NCBI GenBank assembly: GCA_015223015.1
Contig: JADFWK010000110.1
Span: 1 to 6,635, forward strand
DNA length: 6,635 nt
Direction: 5' to 3'
Source: Pseudomonadota bacterium
Lineage (GTDB): Bacteria; Desulfobacterota; DSM-4660; Desulfatiglandales; B25-G16
A program made the position numbers and the translations under genes. Shown piece after piece: positions 1 to 5,984 of the stretch. The notes below the pieces were generated by a model. The model saw only the letters and a program-made list of their open reading frames with translations, was not told the DNA's origin and did not search any database. Position 1 is the stretch's first letter. The number at the start of each line of letters is the position of its first letter.

Positions 1-33
1 AATAAAGCATTTAATATCAATCAGATACACTAT

Positions 34-62
34 CCGTCATACCCGCGAATGCGGGTATCCAG
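34..62. repeat. Short palindromic intergenic repeat
   Basis: A perfect 8-bp stem, ATACCCGC (39-46) and GCGGGTAT (51-58), encloses a GAAT loop, within the longer unit CCGTCATACCCGCG...ATCCAG. Units of this form are widespread as dispersed intergenic repeats in proteobacteria (known from general experience; copy number in this genome cannot be seen). A second small near-palindrome, AAAAAGACTTTTT, lies just downstream at 68-80. There is no T-tract directly after the GC stem, so it is not a classic intrinsic terminator. Confidence 0.7.
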
Positions 63-142
63 ACGTTAAAAAGACTTTTTACGGGATCATCAACCTTAGA
101 TAACCACAAAAGAAGGTGCGGAAAACTGAAAGAGGCGGTTAA

Positions 143-1090
143 GTGTCTGTATTTATTACTACATTCGAGTCAGTAGCAGTTCTTTTGGGAATAGGGATCT
201 TAGGTTTTTGGATTATCAGAAAGCGAATCCTGCCAGGAGACATTCTTGGTTTACTCTCACCCCTTGCCCTTGATATTGCCCTACCGAGTCTTATTTTCGT
301 GAAAATAATCCGAGATTTCTCGCCAACTGAGTCTCCTGATTGGTGGCAATTGCCTATTTGGTGTTTCTTTTTCATGGCATGTGCAGGTGTGTTAACATTT
401 ATGGCCAGGTTCATATCAAAAAAGGATACTCGGCGAGAATTTGCGATCAGTCTCTTTTACCAGAATGCCATATTCTTCCCCTTAGCCATAATTGGGGGAA
501 TGTATGGAAATGAATCACCGTATCTTGTGTTCCTGTTCCTGTTTACCATCTTCTATCCAGCCTTTTTTTTCAGCACCTATCACCTTTTCTTCGAAAAAAA
601 GGAAAGAAGGGGGCTAAATTGGAAAAAGATAATCCATCCAGTGCTTATCGTAACACTCTTAGCAATTGTTATTCGCCTGGTTGGACTGCAGAATATCATT
701 CCAGATTTTGTGCTTTCAATTTTCAGTTTGGTGGGTGGTATGACGATACCACTTCTTATGATAATACTTGGCGGCAATATCTATATGGATTTCCAGCAAA
801 AGGGCCAATTTCAATTCGTGGAAATCACAAAATTTGTAATCATCAAGAATATTGCTTTCCCCCTCGTGTTTCTTGGCATCTTGCTGCTCATCCGCCCTTC
901 ATATCATATTGCCCTGCTTATCCTCTTGGAGAGTGCCATACCACCGGTCACTGCAGTTCCGCTTGTTACAGAACGGTCAGGGGGAAACAGGGCTATCGTC
1001 AACCAGTTTCTTGTCGCCAGTTTCATTTTCTCCTTGATTTCTATATCAATCATGATCTGGTTGTTCTCCCTGTTCTTCACTCCACCATAA
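143..1090 (+). CDS. AEC (auxin efflux carrier) family permease
   Basis: Predicted inner-membrane permease of 315 residues, the usual length for the AEC family (about 300-320 residues, around 10 membrane segments), whose bacterial members include malonate and other organic-anion carriers. Hydrophobic segments lie near residues 5-24, 36-55, 69-91, 102-120, 127-148, 164-181, 189-211, 230-250, 254-275 and 287-312. Family features visible are the LALDIALPSLIF segment (41-52), QNAIFFPLAIIGGMYG (107-122), GGMTIPLLMIILGG (198-211), and the C-terminal run ESAIPPVTAVPL followed by ERSGG (about 263-281). The start is GTG at 143, chosen because AGAGGCGG (131-138) sits at good distance upstream and the following residues begin the first membrane segment. 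The next gene begins 141 bases on, so shared transcription is uncertain. The family is clear; the substrate cannot be read from the sequence. Confidence 0.9.
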   Translation: MSVFITTFESVAVLLGIGILGFWIIRKRILPGDILGLLSPLALDIALPSLIFVKIIRDFSPTESPDWWQLPIWCFFFMACAGVLTFMARFISKKDTRREFAISLFYQNAIFFPLAIIGGMYGNESPYLVFLFLFTIFYPAFFFSTYHLFFEKKERRGLNWKKIIHPVLIVTLLAIVIRLVGLQNIIPDFVLSIFSLVGGMTIPLLMIILGGNIYMDFQQKGQFQFVEITKFVIIKNIAFPLVFLGILLLIRPSYHIALLILLESAIPPVTAVPLVTERSGGNRAIVNQFLVASFIFSLISISIMIWLFSLFFTPP

Positions 1091-1231
1091 AATAACAACA
1101 ATCTTTGAGGGTAAGAGCCTTTCAAAAAGTCCTGTGGGAACTGTGGAGGATATGGTAAGTAAGGGCCAGGAACATGAAATTTCCTTACAGGCGAGGTTCT
1201 CACCAGGGGAAAAACCAGCAGGCACATCCTT

Positions 1232-1660
1232 ATGGCAAGGAGCGAGTATCCGAATAGCCCTCAGGTTGCGGTGGGGGCACTGGTATTCAGAGAGAACAGA
1301 GTTCTTCTCGTCAAGCGCAACCAACCGCCTGGTAAGGGGTTCTGGGCAATTCCCGGCGGCCGCCTGGAATTGGGGGAGACCCTGAAAGAGGCAGCCGAAC
1401 GAGAGGTCAGGGAAGAGACAGGGGTTATCATCCGGGCTCGAAGCCCAGTATATACCTTTGACCTGATTGAACGCGACGACCAGGGACGCATCCGGTTCCA
1501 TTACGTGATTGTTGATCTTCTTGCCGATTATATCAGTGGCAGCCCACATCCCAGAAGTGATGCATGCGAGGCTCGCTGGATCGGTCCCCGAGAACTAGAC
1601 AAGCTTCCCGTAACCAAGAGCACAAGAGCATTCCTGAAGGAAAAGATCAAATTCGACTAG
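1232..1660 (+). CDS. Nudix hydrolase (ADP-ribose pyrophosphatase-like)
   Basis: Cytoplasmic hydrolase of 142 residues that would cleave a nucleoside diphosphate linked to another moiety, using a divalent metal. A perfect Nudix box spans residues 43-65: G43, five residues, E49, seven residues, R57-E58-V59, then E61-E62, G64 and V65; E58, E61 and E62 are the expected metal ligands. The preceding VAVGALVF strand (12-19), VLLVKR (24-29) and FWAIPGG (37-43) are standard for the fold, and ARWIGPREL near the C-terminus matches the usual closing helix. There is no NudC-type SQPWPFPxS signature. The ATG at 1232 gives the typical short N-terminus, but its ribosome site is poor (AGG at 1220-1222). ADP-ribose or oxidised nucleotides are plausible substrates by family resemblance only. 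It stands alone between a permease and a long gene-free stretch. Confidence 0.9.
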   Translation: MARSEYPNSPQVAVGALVFRENRVLLVKRNQPPGKGFWAIPGGRLELGETLKEAAEREVREETGVIIRARSPVYTFDLIERDDQGRIRFHYVIVDLLADYISGSPHPRSDACEARWIGPRELDKLPVTKSTRAFLKEKIKFD

Positions 1661-1820
1661 AGATGTCCCCTTTCTTACTGAGTCATCGCAAACTACAGGG
1701 ACACATCCTCAGGTGCGATAAGAACACTGTCTGTCCACACAAGGCAAGAGTTCGTGACAATAGGTTACGCGGGCACCGCCAGATCTGCAAATAGATCTTG
1801 AACCGGTGAATACCTGCTGG

Positions 1821-2100
1821 TAGCCGTTCACGGGTTCAAAGGTTCAATGGTTCAAGGTTCACGGAAAATCTGAACAGCTATTTTGTGAGTTCTGAACGGT
1901 CTTGCACCGAAGTTCAGAGTAAGCTTTACTTGGTGTTGGATCAATCTGAGTTTCAGGACATTTATGATGATGCTCGACCCACTAGGGCCATCGGTCGTGC
2001 TTGCATCCCGCCATACGCCGGGCTGGTCTCCAAGAAAAGTCAAAGAAAGATAACCCTGAACCCTGATTTCATAGGGAAACTTTGAACCTGTGAACGCTTA
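1821..2100. repeat. Candidate MITE-like element with terminal inverted repeats
   Basis: The ends are inverted copies. CGTTCACGGGTTCAAAG (1825-1841) matches the reverse complement of 2080-2096 at 16 of 17 positions, and over 21 bases (1821-1841 against 2080-2100) the match is 18 of 21. The bases just outside, TACCTGCTGG (1811-1820) and TACCTCCTGT (2101-2110), form an imperfect direct repeat (8 of 10) abutting the element, as a decayed target-site duplication would. No transposase is encoded. An internal imperfect dyad pairs 1969-1979 with 1993-2007. The internal minus-strand open frame (2043-1852) has a poorly protein-like composition. Inference: a non-autonomous mobile or dispersed repeat. 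The GGTTCAA-rich ends are low in complexity, so chance matching is possible. Confidence 0.45.
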
Positions 2101-2356
2101 TACCTCCTGTTTGTGGTTGGTTCATTTTTGTTGACCTTGCAGCTTGCCGGGGCATGGACTTCGCTATAATTTAGACGGAATTGTTTTACCGGATGACATT
2201 TCAGCCAAATTTCTACTGGTGGATGCCTTTTAGTGCAAAATCTTTGATGACCCCTCTTGCCCGCAAGCTTTGTGCTCTCATGCAAGGACAGGGTTGACTC
2301 CTTTGAGGTTAGAACCCCTTAAATCAGCCGTTCGTGTCATGGGCCCTTTCGTCTCA

Positions 2357-2385
2357 TTGACACCGGCGAGCAAGGATGATATTAA
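2357..2385 (+). promoter_or_regulatory. Sigma70-type promoter for the XRE-cupin gene
   Basis: A perfect -35 hexamer TTGACA (2357-2362) is followed after 17 bp by TATTAA (2380-2385), preceded by TG at 2377-2378, giving an extended -10. Transcription would begin near 2391-2393, leaving a leader of about 32 bases that ends in the Shine-Dalgarno site of the gene at 2425. Confidence 0.6.
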
Positions 2386-2396
2386 AAGAGTAACGG

Positions 2397-2418
2397 CCTT
2401 TTGAGCCAATAAAAGGAG
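2397..2418 (+). promoter_or_regulatory. Inverted repeat overlapping the Shine-Dalgarno site
   Basis: CCTTTT (2397-2402) and AAAAGG (2411-2416) form a perfect 6-bp inverted repeat with an 8-base spacer, in the leader just after the predicted transcription start. The right arm is the first part of the Shine-Dalgarno AAAAGGAG (2411-2418), six bases before the ATG. In RNA it could hide the ribosome site; in DNA it could be an operator for the encoded regulator. The stem is short and AT-rich, so its effect is inferred. Confidence 0.4.
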
Positions 2419-2424
2419 ACAAGT

Positions 2425-3117
2425 ATGAAAGAAAAAAAGACACGCCCTGAAAGTGATAGATATGCAGATTTTTTAGATGACCTCAGCCACTTTTCGGCAA
2501 AGGATGAAGAAAAATATCTTGCGGATAGAGCTGGTTACGCTGTTTCTGAGAAAGAGATTATTCTAAAGGTTGGTGAGAACGTCAAACAGATAAGAAAGAA
2601 AAAGGGATTGAGCCTGGAAGACATTTCTCAAAGAACGGGATTAAAGGTTGGACTCTTGACGGAAATAGAAAAGGGGGAAATATCTCCACCCCTGGGAACC
2701 ATTATCAAACTGGCAAAGGCCCTTGACATGAAAATGGGTTACTTCATTTCTGGTGCTGAGGATCTCCCTTACACGATTGTGCGCAAAAATGACCGAAAGC
2801 TTGTATCTAGATATGACGCCAAAACAAGCGATAAGTATGGGTACGAATTTTCATCTCTGGCCCCTTATAAGAAGAATAGGCATATGGAACCCTTAATTGT
2901 AAAGCTGGAGCCATCACATATTGAAGAGGAACGGTCAACCCATGATGGTCAGGAATTTATCTATGTTCTTGAGGGAACTATGGAGGTTCGCCTGGGGGAA
3001 GAGAATCACCTTCTTGAAACAGGTGATGCGATATATTACGACTCTACTGTTCCACACCTCGTAAAGTGTAACGGCAAACATACGACAACGATATTAGCTG
3101 TGCTGTATACTGAATAA
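2425..3117 (+). CDS. XRE-family transcriptional regulator with C-terminal cupin domain
   Basis: Cytoplasmic DNA-binding regulator of 230 residues. An N-terminal charged extension (1-45) precedes an HTH_3/XRE domain (about 48-107) with helices around IRKKKGLSLEDISQRTG (56-72) and the recognition helix near KVGLLTEIEKG (74-84). A Cupin_2 domain occupies about 153-229: H173, E177 and G184 fit cupin motif 1 (HDGQEFIYVLEG), and G200, D201, P210 and H211 fit motif 2 (TGDAIYYDSTVPH). The family couples binding of a small ligand or metal in the cupin barrel to DNA binding; the ligand here is unknown. The ATG has a strong site, AAAAGGAG (2411-2418), six bases upstream. In Desulfobacterota such regulators often sit beside acyl-CoA ligase genes (general knowledge), but no such gene is present here. 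The inverted repeat in its leader makes autoregulation a reasonable guess. Confidence 0.92.
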   Translation: MKEKKTRPESDRYADFLDDLSHFSAKDEEKYLADRAGYAVSEKEIILKVGENVKQIRKKKGLSLEDISQRTGLKVGLLTEIEKGEISPPLGTIIKLAKALDMKMGYFISGAEDLPYTIVRKNDRKLVSRYDAKTSDKYGYEFSSLAPYKKNRHMEPLIVKLEPSHIEEERSTHDGQEFIYVLEGTMEVRLGEENHLLETGDAIYYDSTVPHLVKCNGKHTTTILAVLYTE

Positions 3118-3132
3118 GAAAGAAAGCTAATA

Positions 3133-3233
3133 GTTAGCCGCAAAGACACCAAGATTACTATATGATTCTTCAAATATCATTTTTGACAAAAACATAATCA
3201 TTTCTTCGTGCCTTTGTGACTTGGTGGCTGAAC
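3133..3233. repeat. Imperfect inverted-repeat element (about 100 bp)
   Basis: The arms at 3133-3154 and 3203-3233 are inverted relatives. The left arm reads GTTAGCC, two bases, then AAAGACACCAAGA; the reverse complement of the right arm reads GTTCAGCC, ten bases, then AAAGGCACGAAGA. The left arm therefore looks like a copy lacking about 8 bases. An inner pair, ATGATT (3162-3167) and AATCAT (3196-3201), extends the symmetry. The interior is AT-rich with no open frame. Repeats built on AAAGxCACxAAG are familiar as dispersed intergenic elements in environmental deltaproteobacteria (general impression, not checked). It could also fold in RNA between the flanking genes. Confidence 0.6.
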
Positions 3234-3261
3234 TTATACGGAATTTTTTATTGGTGGTAAA

Positions 3262-3681
3262 ATGATTGCATTCGATCTGCGATGTTCTAATGGACATGGC
3301 TTTGAAGGGTGGTTTAAGGACCTTGAATCATTCGACGAGCAGGATTCCAAGGGAATGATTACCTGCCCCTTTTGTAAGAGCAACAAAATAACCAGAGTAT
3401 TCTCTCCGGTAGCAATAAAGAGCACGAAAGGAGAGGAAAAGCCAGGAGAGGGTAAGCCTGATTACAAAAAACTGGCCATGGGCATAATGGAGTATATAAA
3501 GGACAATTTTGAAGACGTGGGTACTGCTTTCACTAAGGAGGCCCTGAAAATACATTACGGCGTAGCAGAAAAGAGAGATATCAGGGGATCGGCTACAGGA
3601 GAAGAAGAAAAAACACTCAAAGAAGAGGGGATCAAATTCTTCAAGTTCCCTTTCATTAAACCTAAAGATGAGGATAATTAA
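3262..3681 (+). CDS. DUF1178 family zinc-motif protein
   Basis: Small cytoplasmic protein of 139 residues matching the DUF1178 family (PF06676), whose function is not established. Recognisable parts are the N-terminal MIAFDLRCSNGHGFEGWF (1-18), with C8 and H12, and the CPFC knuckle (C35, C38), which together suggest one bound zinc. A variable charged linker (about 52-68) follows. The C-terminal signature runs from DYKK (67-70) through DVGTAFTKEALKIHYG (85-100) and AEKRDIRGSAT (102-112) to EEGIKFFKFPF (121-131). The CxxC part resembles FmdB-type zinc ribbons, but the C-terminal half points to DUF1178. The ATG at 3262 gives the family's usual start; the ribosome site is weak (GGTGG at 3253-3257). 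It is followed at 157 bases by moaC with a hairpin element between. No partner or pathway can be inferred from the neighbours. Confidence 0.88.
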   Translation: MIAFDLRCSNGHGFEGWFKDLESFDEQDSKGMITCPFCKSNKITRVFSPVAIKSTKGEEKPGEGKPDYKKLAMGIMEYIKDNFEDVGTAFTKEALKIHYGVAEKRDIRGSATGEEEKTLKEEGIKFFKFPFIKPKDEDN

Positions 3682-3772
3682 TGGGCCCCACCCCATCAAA
3701 ACCATCGGCATATATGAGATCTTTACACAATATCCCCGGACCTCGTTACTCGTTTCGAGCCGACAACTTCAA

Positions 3773-3826
3773 ACTTTAGGCCCGTCTGCCTCGCAAGGCC
3801 TTAGCGAGCGGGCAGGCACTTTAGGC
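3773..3826. repeat. Hairpin element flanked by 9-bp direct repeats
   Basis: ACTTTAGGC occurs exactly at 3773-3781 and 3818-3826. Between them, 36 bases form an imperfect palindrome: CTCGC (3790-3794) pairs with GCGAG (3804-3808) around a GGCC-centred loop, and TGCC (3787-3790) can pair with GGCA (3811-3814) across a small bulge. The arrangement resembles a short palindromic repeat inserted with target duplication, or a REP-like unit. It ends only 12 bases before the moaC start and has no T-tract, so it is not a standard terminator. Confidence 0.55.
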
Positions 3827-3838
3827 ACTCTCATTATT

Positions 3839-4294
3839 ATGGGTATGATTGATATTACTAGTAAGAAGACTATTGTAAGAGAGGCACGAGCTTCAGGGCG
3901 AATAATCCTCTCCCCGGAAACAGTCCAAAAGGTAAGAGACGATAAGATTAAAAAAGGAGACCCCCGACCAGTTGCTGAAATAGCGGGCATGAATGCAGCT
4001 AAAGAAACCTCTCGCTTGATTCCCCACTGCCATCAGATCCCACTCAATACTGTGGAGCTGAACTTTTCTCTGGGAAAGGATTTTATTGAGGCCAGCTGTT
4101 TCGTAAAGGCCGAAGCTATGACTGGGGTAGAGATGGAGGCCCTCGTAGGTGTCTCAATAGCCCTTGCCACTATCTGGGATATGGTTAAATACCTTGAGAA
4201 AGATGAGGGCGGTCAATATCCATCCACTCGGATTTCGGATATCAGGGTTATTGAAAAGGTCAAAAGACCCGTATCCCAACCTGATGCATCTTAA
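3839..4294 (+). CDS. moaC: Cyclic pyranopterin monophosphate synthase MoaC
   Basis: Cytoplasmic enzyme of molybdenum-cofactor synthesis that, after MoaA, converts the cyclised GTP intermediate to cyclic pyranopterin monophosphate. The 151-residue protein carries the family core: MIDITSK (3-9), KKGD (38-41), AAKETSRLIPHCH (53-65), TGVEMEAL (95-102) and DMVK (114-117). K55, H65, E98, E100, D114 and K117 align with the catalytic residues known from E. coli MoaC. Two departures stand out: the usual CHP reads CHQ, and about ten extra residues (DEGGQYPSTR, 122-131) lie between DMVK and the closing SDIRVIEK, a pattern I associate with archaeal MoaC. The start is placed at ATG 3839 (ATG 3845 is also possible) because homology begins there; the ribosome site is poor. 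The frame stays open upstream to ATG 3668. No other moa or moe gene is in the window. Its stop overlaps that of the convergent antiporter. Confidence 0.93.
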   Translation: MGMIDITSKKTIVREARASGRIILSPETVQKVRDDKIKKGDPRPVAEIAGMNAAKETSRLIPHCHQIPLNTVELNFSLGKDFIEASCFVKAEAMTGVEMEALVGVSIALATIWDMVKYLEKDEGGQYPSTRISDIRVIEKVKRPVSQPDAS

Positions 4295-5739
4295 AAGAAT
4301 ATAAGGGTTACGATAATAAAAACAGGAAAGAGAAAGATAATCGAGTATTTTAACATATACCCAAAGAAACTCGGCATGGGTGTGCCTGCCTCTTCCGCGA
4401 TTGACCTCACCATAAAATTAGGTGCATTTCCGATGTAGGTATTGGCGCCAAAGAAAACAGCACCTGCAGAAATAGCCATTAGGTATATCGGGTTTTCAGC
4501 AATCAACCTTGAGACAGCCATCCCTTCTGGCATACCTGGGTAGAACTTCCCGAGAGCACTCGTGAAAAAGGTTAAATAGGTAGGAGCATTATCCAGGAAA
4601 CTTGAAAGAATCCCCGTAACCCAGAAATAGTGAACGGGTTCTTTTACAGCACCTGTAAGGAAGGCGAGTGCGCCCTTGCTCCCTGCCAGAAGCAGAAGAA
4701 GGCAAGGAGTCATCGTTACAAATATCCCTGCAAATAGATAGGCTACCTCTTTAATGGGAAACCACGTAAACTCGTTATCCTCCCGTATCTGAGAAGAGGT
4801 AAATATCAGCGAAAGCACGCCCATGAGAATAATAAAACCGTCCCTTACCCATTCTTGAATGCTTCTGGCTACACCCAAAGCATTTATCTCTCCCCAATTC
4901 ACCAATCCGCTAAAGATAACCGAGCCAACAACCCCGGCCAGGAATATAAAATTGTAGCTTCCGACTAACCCCAAAGGCACTTTTTCTCCTTCATCTATCT
5001 GGCCGCTTTCGGTATGCCCTTCTTTTCTGTAATAATAAAGATCGAGCAAAAAATACATGACCAGCAAGATCACGGCAGTCAGTGCCATGTGGGGCAGGAT
5101 GTGAAAGGTCCAGAAAAAGGGAACGCCGTGCAAGAAACCCAGGAATAGTGGAGGATCGCCCACCGGTGTGAGTGCTCCGCCAATGTTTGCCACAAGAAAG
5201 ATGAAAAAAACCACCATAAATGCCCTGTTTTTTCGATAATTATTAGCCCTCAAAAACGGTCTGATAAGTAGCATTGCGGCTCCGGTTGTTCCCATCCATG
5301 ATGCGAGAACAGTTCCTATGACAATTATGACGGTATTCACTAAAGGTGTTCCCCGTAAACTCCCCTTAAGCAAAATACCCCCGGAGATAGTAAAAAGACC
5401 CCACAGGAGGATAATAAAGGGGACATAATCCGCTATGAGGATATGAAGAAAACTGTGAAGCGCTACCCCCTTATAGGCAGTTAAAAGAGGGATTGCTATG
5501 GCAATAGCCCAAAAGGCCGAGACCTTTCCAAAATGATGGTGCCAGAATGCGGGAACAAAAAGAGGCAACAAGGCGATTGAAAGCAATATCCCGATAAATG
5601 GAATAGTGCTGTAAAGAGAGAGAATTTCACCTAAATTGATGTGTTCGGAACCCCCCTCAGGAGAATGTCCTGCTGCAAAGACGGGAAAGGAAAGGGCAAA
5701 AAAAACGAGCAAAAGCAAAATCAAACTTTTCCATTTCAT
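4291..5739 (-). CDS. NhaD-type sodium:proton antiporter
   Basis: Inner-membrane ion transporter of 482 residues in the ion-transporter superfamily (COG1055, ArsB/NhaD group), predicted to exchange Na+ for H+. Residues 1-23 look like a cleavable signal peptide ending PVFAA. A short His/Glu-containing segment (24-36) follows, then about 12 hydrophobic segments between residues 44 and 482. Conserved polar motifs sit in membrane regions: TPVGDPPLFLGF (191-202, D195), SSFLDNAPTYLTF (379-391, D383, N384) and GANTYIGNAPN (431-441); these match sodium:proton antiporters of this clade more than ArsB arsenite pumps or citrate carriers. A hydrophilic loop (about 238-256) splits the two halves. The start has TGAGG (complement of 5747-5751) seven bases upstream. 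It has its own promoter at 5844-5872 and converges on moaC with a 4-base overlap. The exact ion cannot be proven from sequence. Confidence 0.88.
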   Translation of the reverse strand: MKWKSLILLLLVFFALSFPVFAAGHSPEGGSEHINLGEILSLYSTIPFIGILLSIALLPLFVPAFWHHHFGKVSAFWAIAIAIPLLTAYKGVALHSFLHILIADYVPFIILLWGLFTISGGILLKGSLRGTPLVNTVIIVIGTVLASWMGTTGAAMLLIRPFLRANNYRKNRAFMVVFFIFLVANIGGALTPVGDPPLFLGFLHGVPFFWTFHILPHMALTAVILLVMYFLLDLYYYRKEGHTESGQIDEGEKVPLGLVGSYNFIFLAGVVGSVIFSGLVNWGEINALGVARSIQEWVRDGFIILMGVLSLIFTSSQIREDNEFTWFPIKEVAYLFAGIFVTMTPCLLLLLAGSKGALAFLTGAVKEPVHYFWVTGILSSFLDNAPTYLTFFTSALGKFYPGMPEGMAVSRLIAENPIYLMAISAGAVFFGANTYIGNAPNFMVRSIAEEAGTPMPSFFGYMLKYSIIFLFPVFIIVTLIFF

Positions 5740-5820
5740 TAATGGGCCTCACAGAGAATCAACGATTTTCTACTTGGGCAATTGTTGCATCGTCTACGCT
5801 TCTCGGTTAATCCTGCACTA

Positions 5821-5870
5821 GACTGTGTCTCCAAGTCGGTGGAAGTATAGGCGGGGGGACACATTGAGTC
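5821..5870. repeat. Dyad overlapping the antiporter promoter
   Basis: GTGTCTCC (5825-5832) pairs with GGGGACAC (5855-5862), with one G-T wobble and a 22-base loop. Outside it, GACT (5821-5824) pairs with AGTC (5867-5870) after a 4-base bulge. The right arm lies inside the promoter spacer and -35 box and the left arm just past the likely transcription start, so it could be an operator. Confidence 0.4.
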
Positions 5871-5872
5871 AA
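5844..5872 (-). promoter_or_regulatory. Sigma70-type promoter for the antiporter gene
   Basis: On the minus strand, TTGACT (complement of 5867-5872) and TATACT (complement of 5844-5849) are separated by exactly 17 bp, close to consensus at both hexamers. Transcription would start near 5837, giving a leader of about 98 bases before the ATG at 5739. No riboswitch class could be recognised in that leader. Confidence 0.65.
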
Positions 5873-5970
5873 GAAGAAATTGGCACTGAGATCTTCATTT
5901 ATACGATAAACGGCGAATTTTGAAAAATCGGATAGACCTCCATTTGGCTTTGTGATATACCGGAAAAAAA

Positions 5971-5977
5971 GAGGAGG
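5971..5977 (+). promoter_or_regulatory. Shine-Dalgarno site that fixes the lipoprotein start
   Basis: GAGGAGG lies seven bases before the ATG at 5985. It argues against the in-frame GTG at 5952, which would put this site inside the gene and place 11 extra residues before the signal peptide. Confidence 0.8.
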
Positions 5978-5984
5978 TTTGAAG

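Larger units (their letters stand above)
1661..2424. other. 764-base gene-free region with repeats and a promoter
   Basis: No convincing gene on either strand. Short open frames here (up to 81 codons) have no recognisable domain and no good ribosome site. Contents in order: a weak inverted pair TGTCCC (1664-1669) and GGGACA (1698-1703); AGATCT at 1781-1786 and again at 1793-1798; a 280-bp element with terminal inverted repeats (1821-2100) whose left end carries GGTTCAA-type short repeats (1833-1862); a TATAAT box at 2165-2170 without a well-placed partner; and the promoter of the XRE-cupin gene at 2357-2385. Confidence 0.6.

Noticed and set aside
619..1095. 158-codon open frame inside the AEC gene
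   Set aside because: It lies in another frame of a clear membrane protein and shows no domain or ribosome site.
1134..1385. 83-codon open frame before and over the Nudix gene
   Set aside because: Most of it overlaps the Nudix coding sequence in another frame, and the product loses any protein-like character there. The GGAGG before ATG 1152 is too close to that codon to act as a ribosome site.
1781..1798. Repeated AGATCT as a terminator hairpin
   Set aside because: Each copy is itself a palindrome, the stem is short and AT-rich, and no T-tract follows.
2131..2170. TTGACC and TATAAT as a promoter
   Set aside because: The boxes are 28 bases apart, too far for sigma70. The alternative TTGCCG (2144-2149) leaves only 15, and the promoter at 2357-2385 is better placed.
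2339..2404. 21-codon reading frame ahead of the XRE-cupin gene, possible leader peptide
   Set aside because: It has no ribosome site, overlaps the predicted promoter and begins upstream of the likely transcription start.
3183..3188. TTGACA as a -35 box for the DUF1178 gene
   Set aside because: No acceptable -10 box lies 15-19 bases downstream, and it falls inside the inverted-repeat element.
5952..5984. Upstream GTG start for the lipoprotein
   Set aside because: It would bury the strong GAGGAGG site inside the gene and put a highly charged stretch before the signal peptide.
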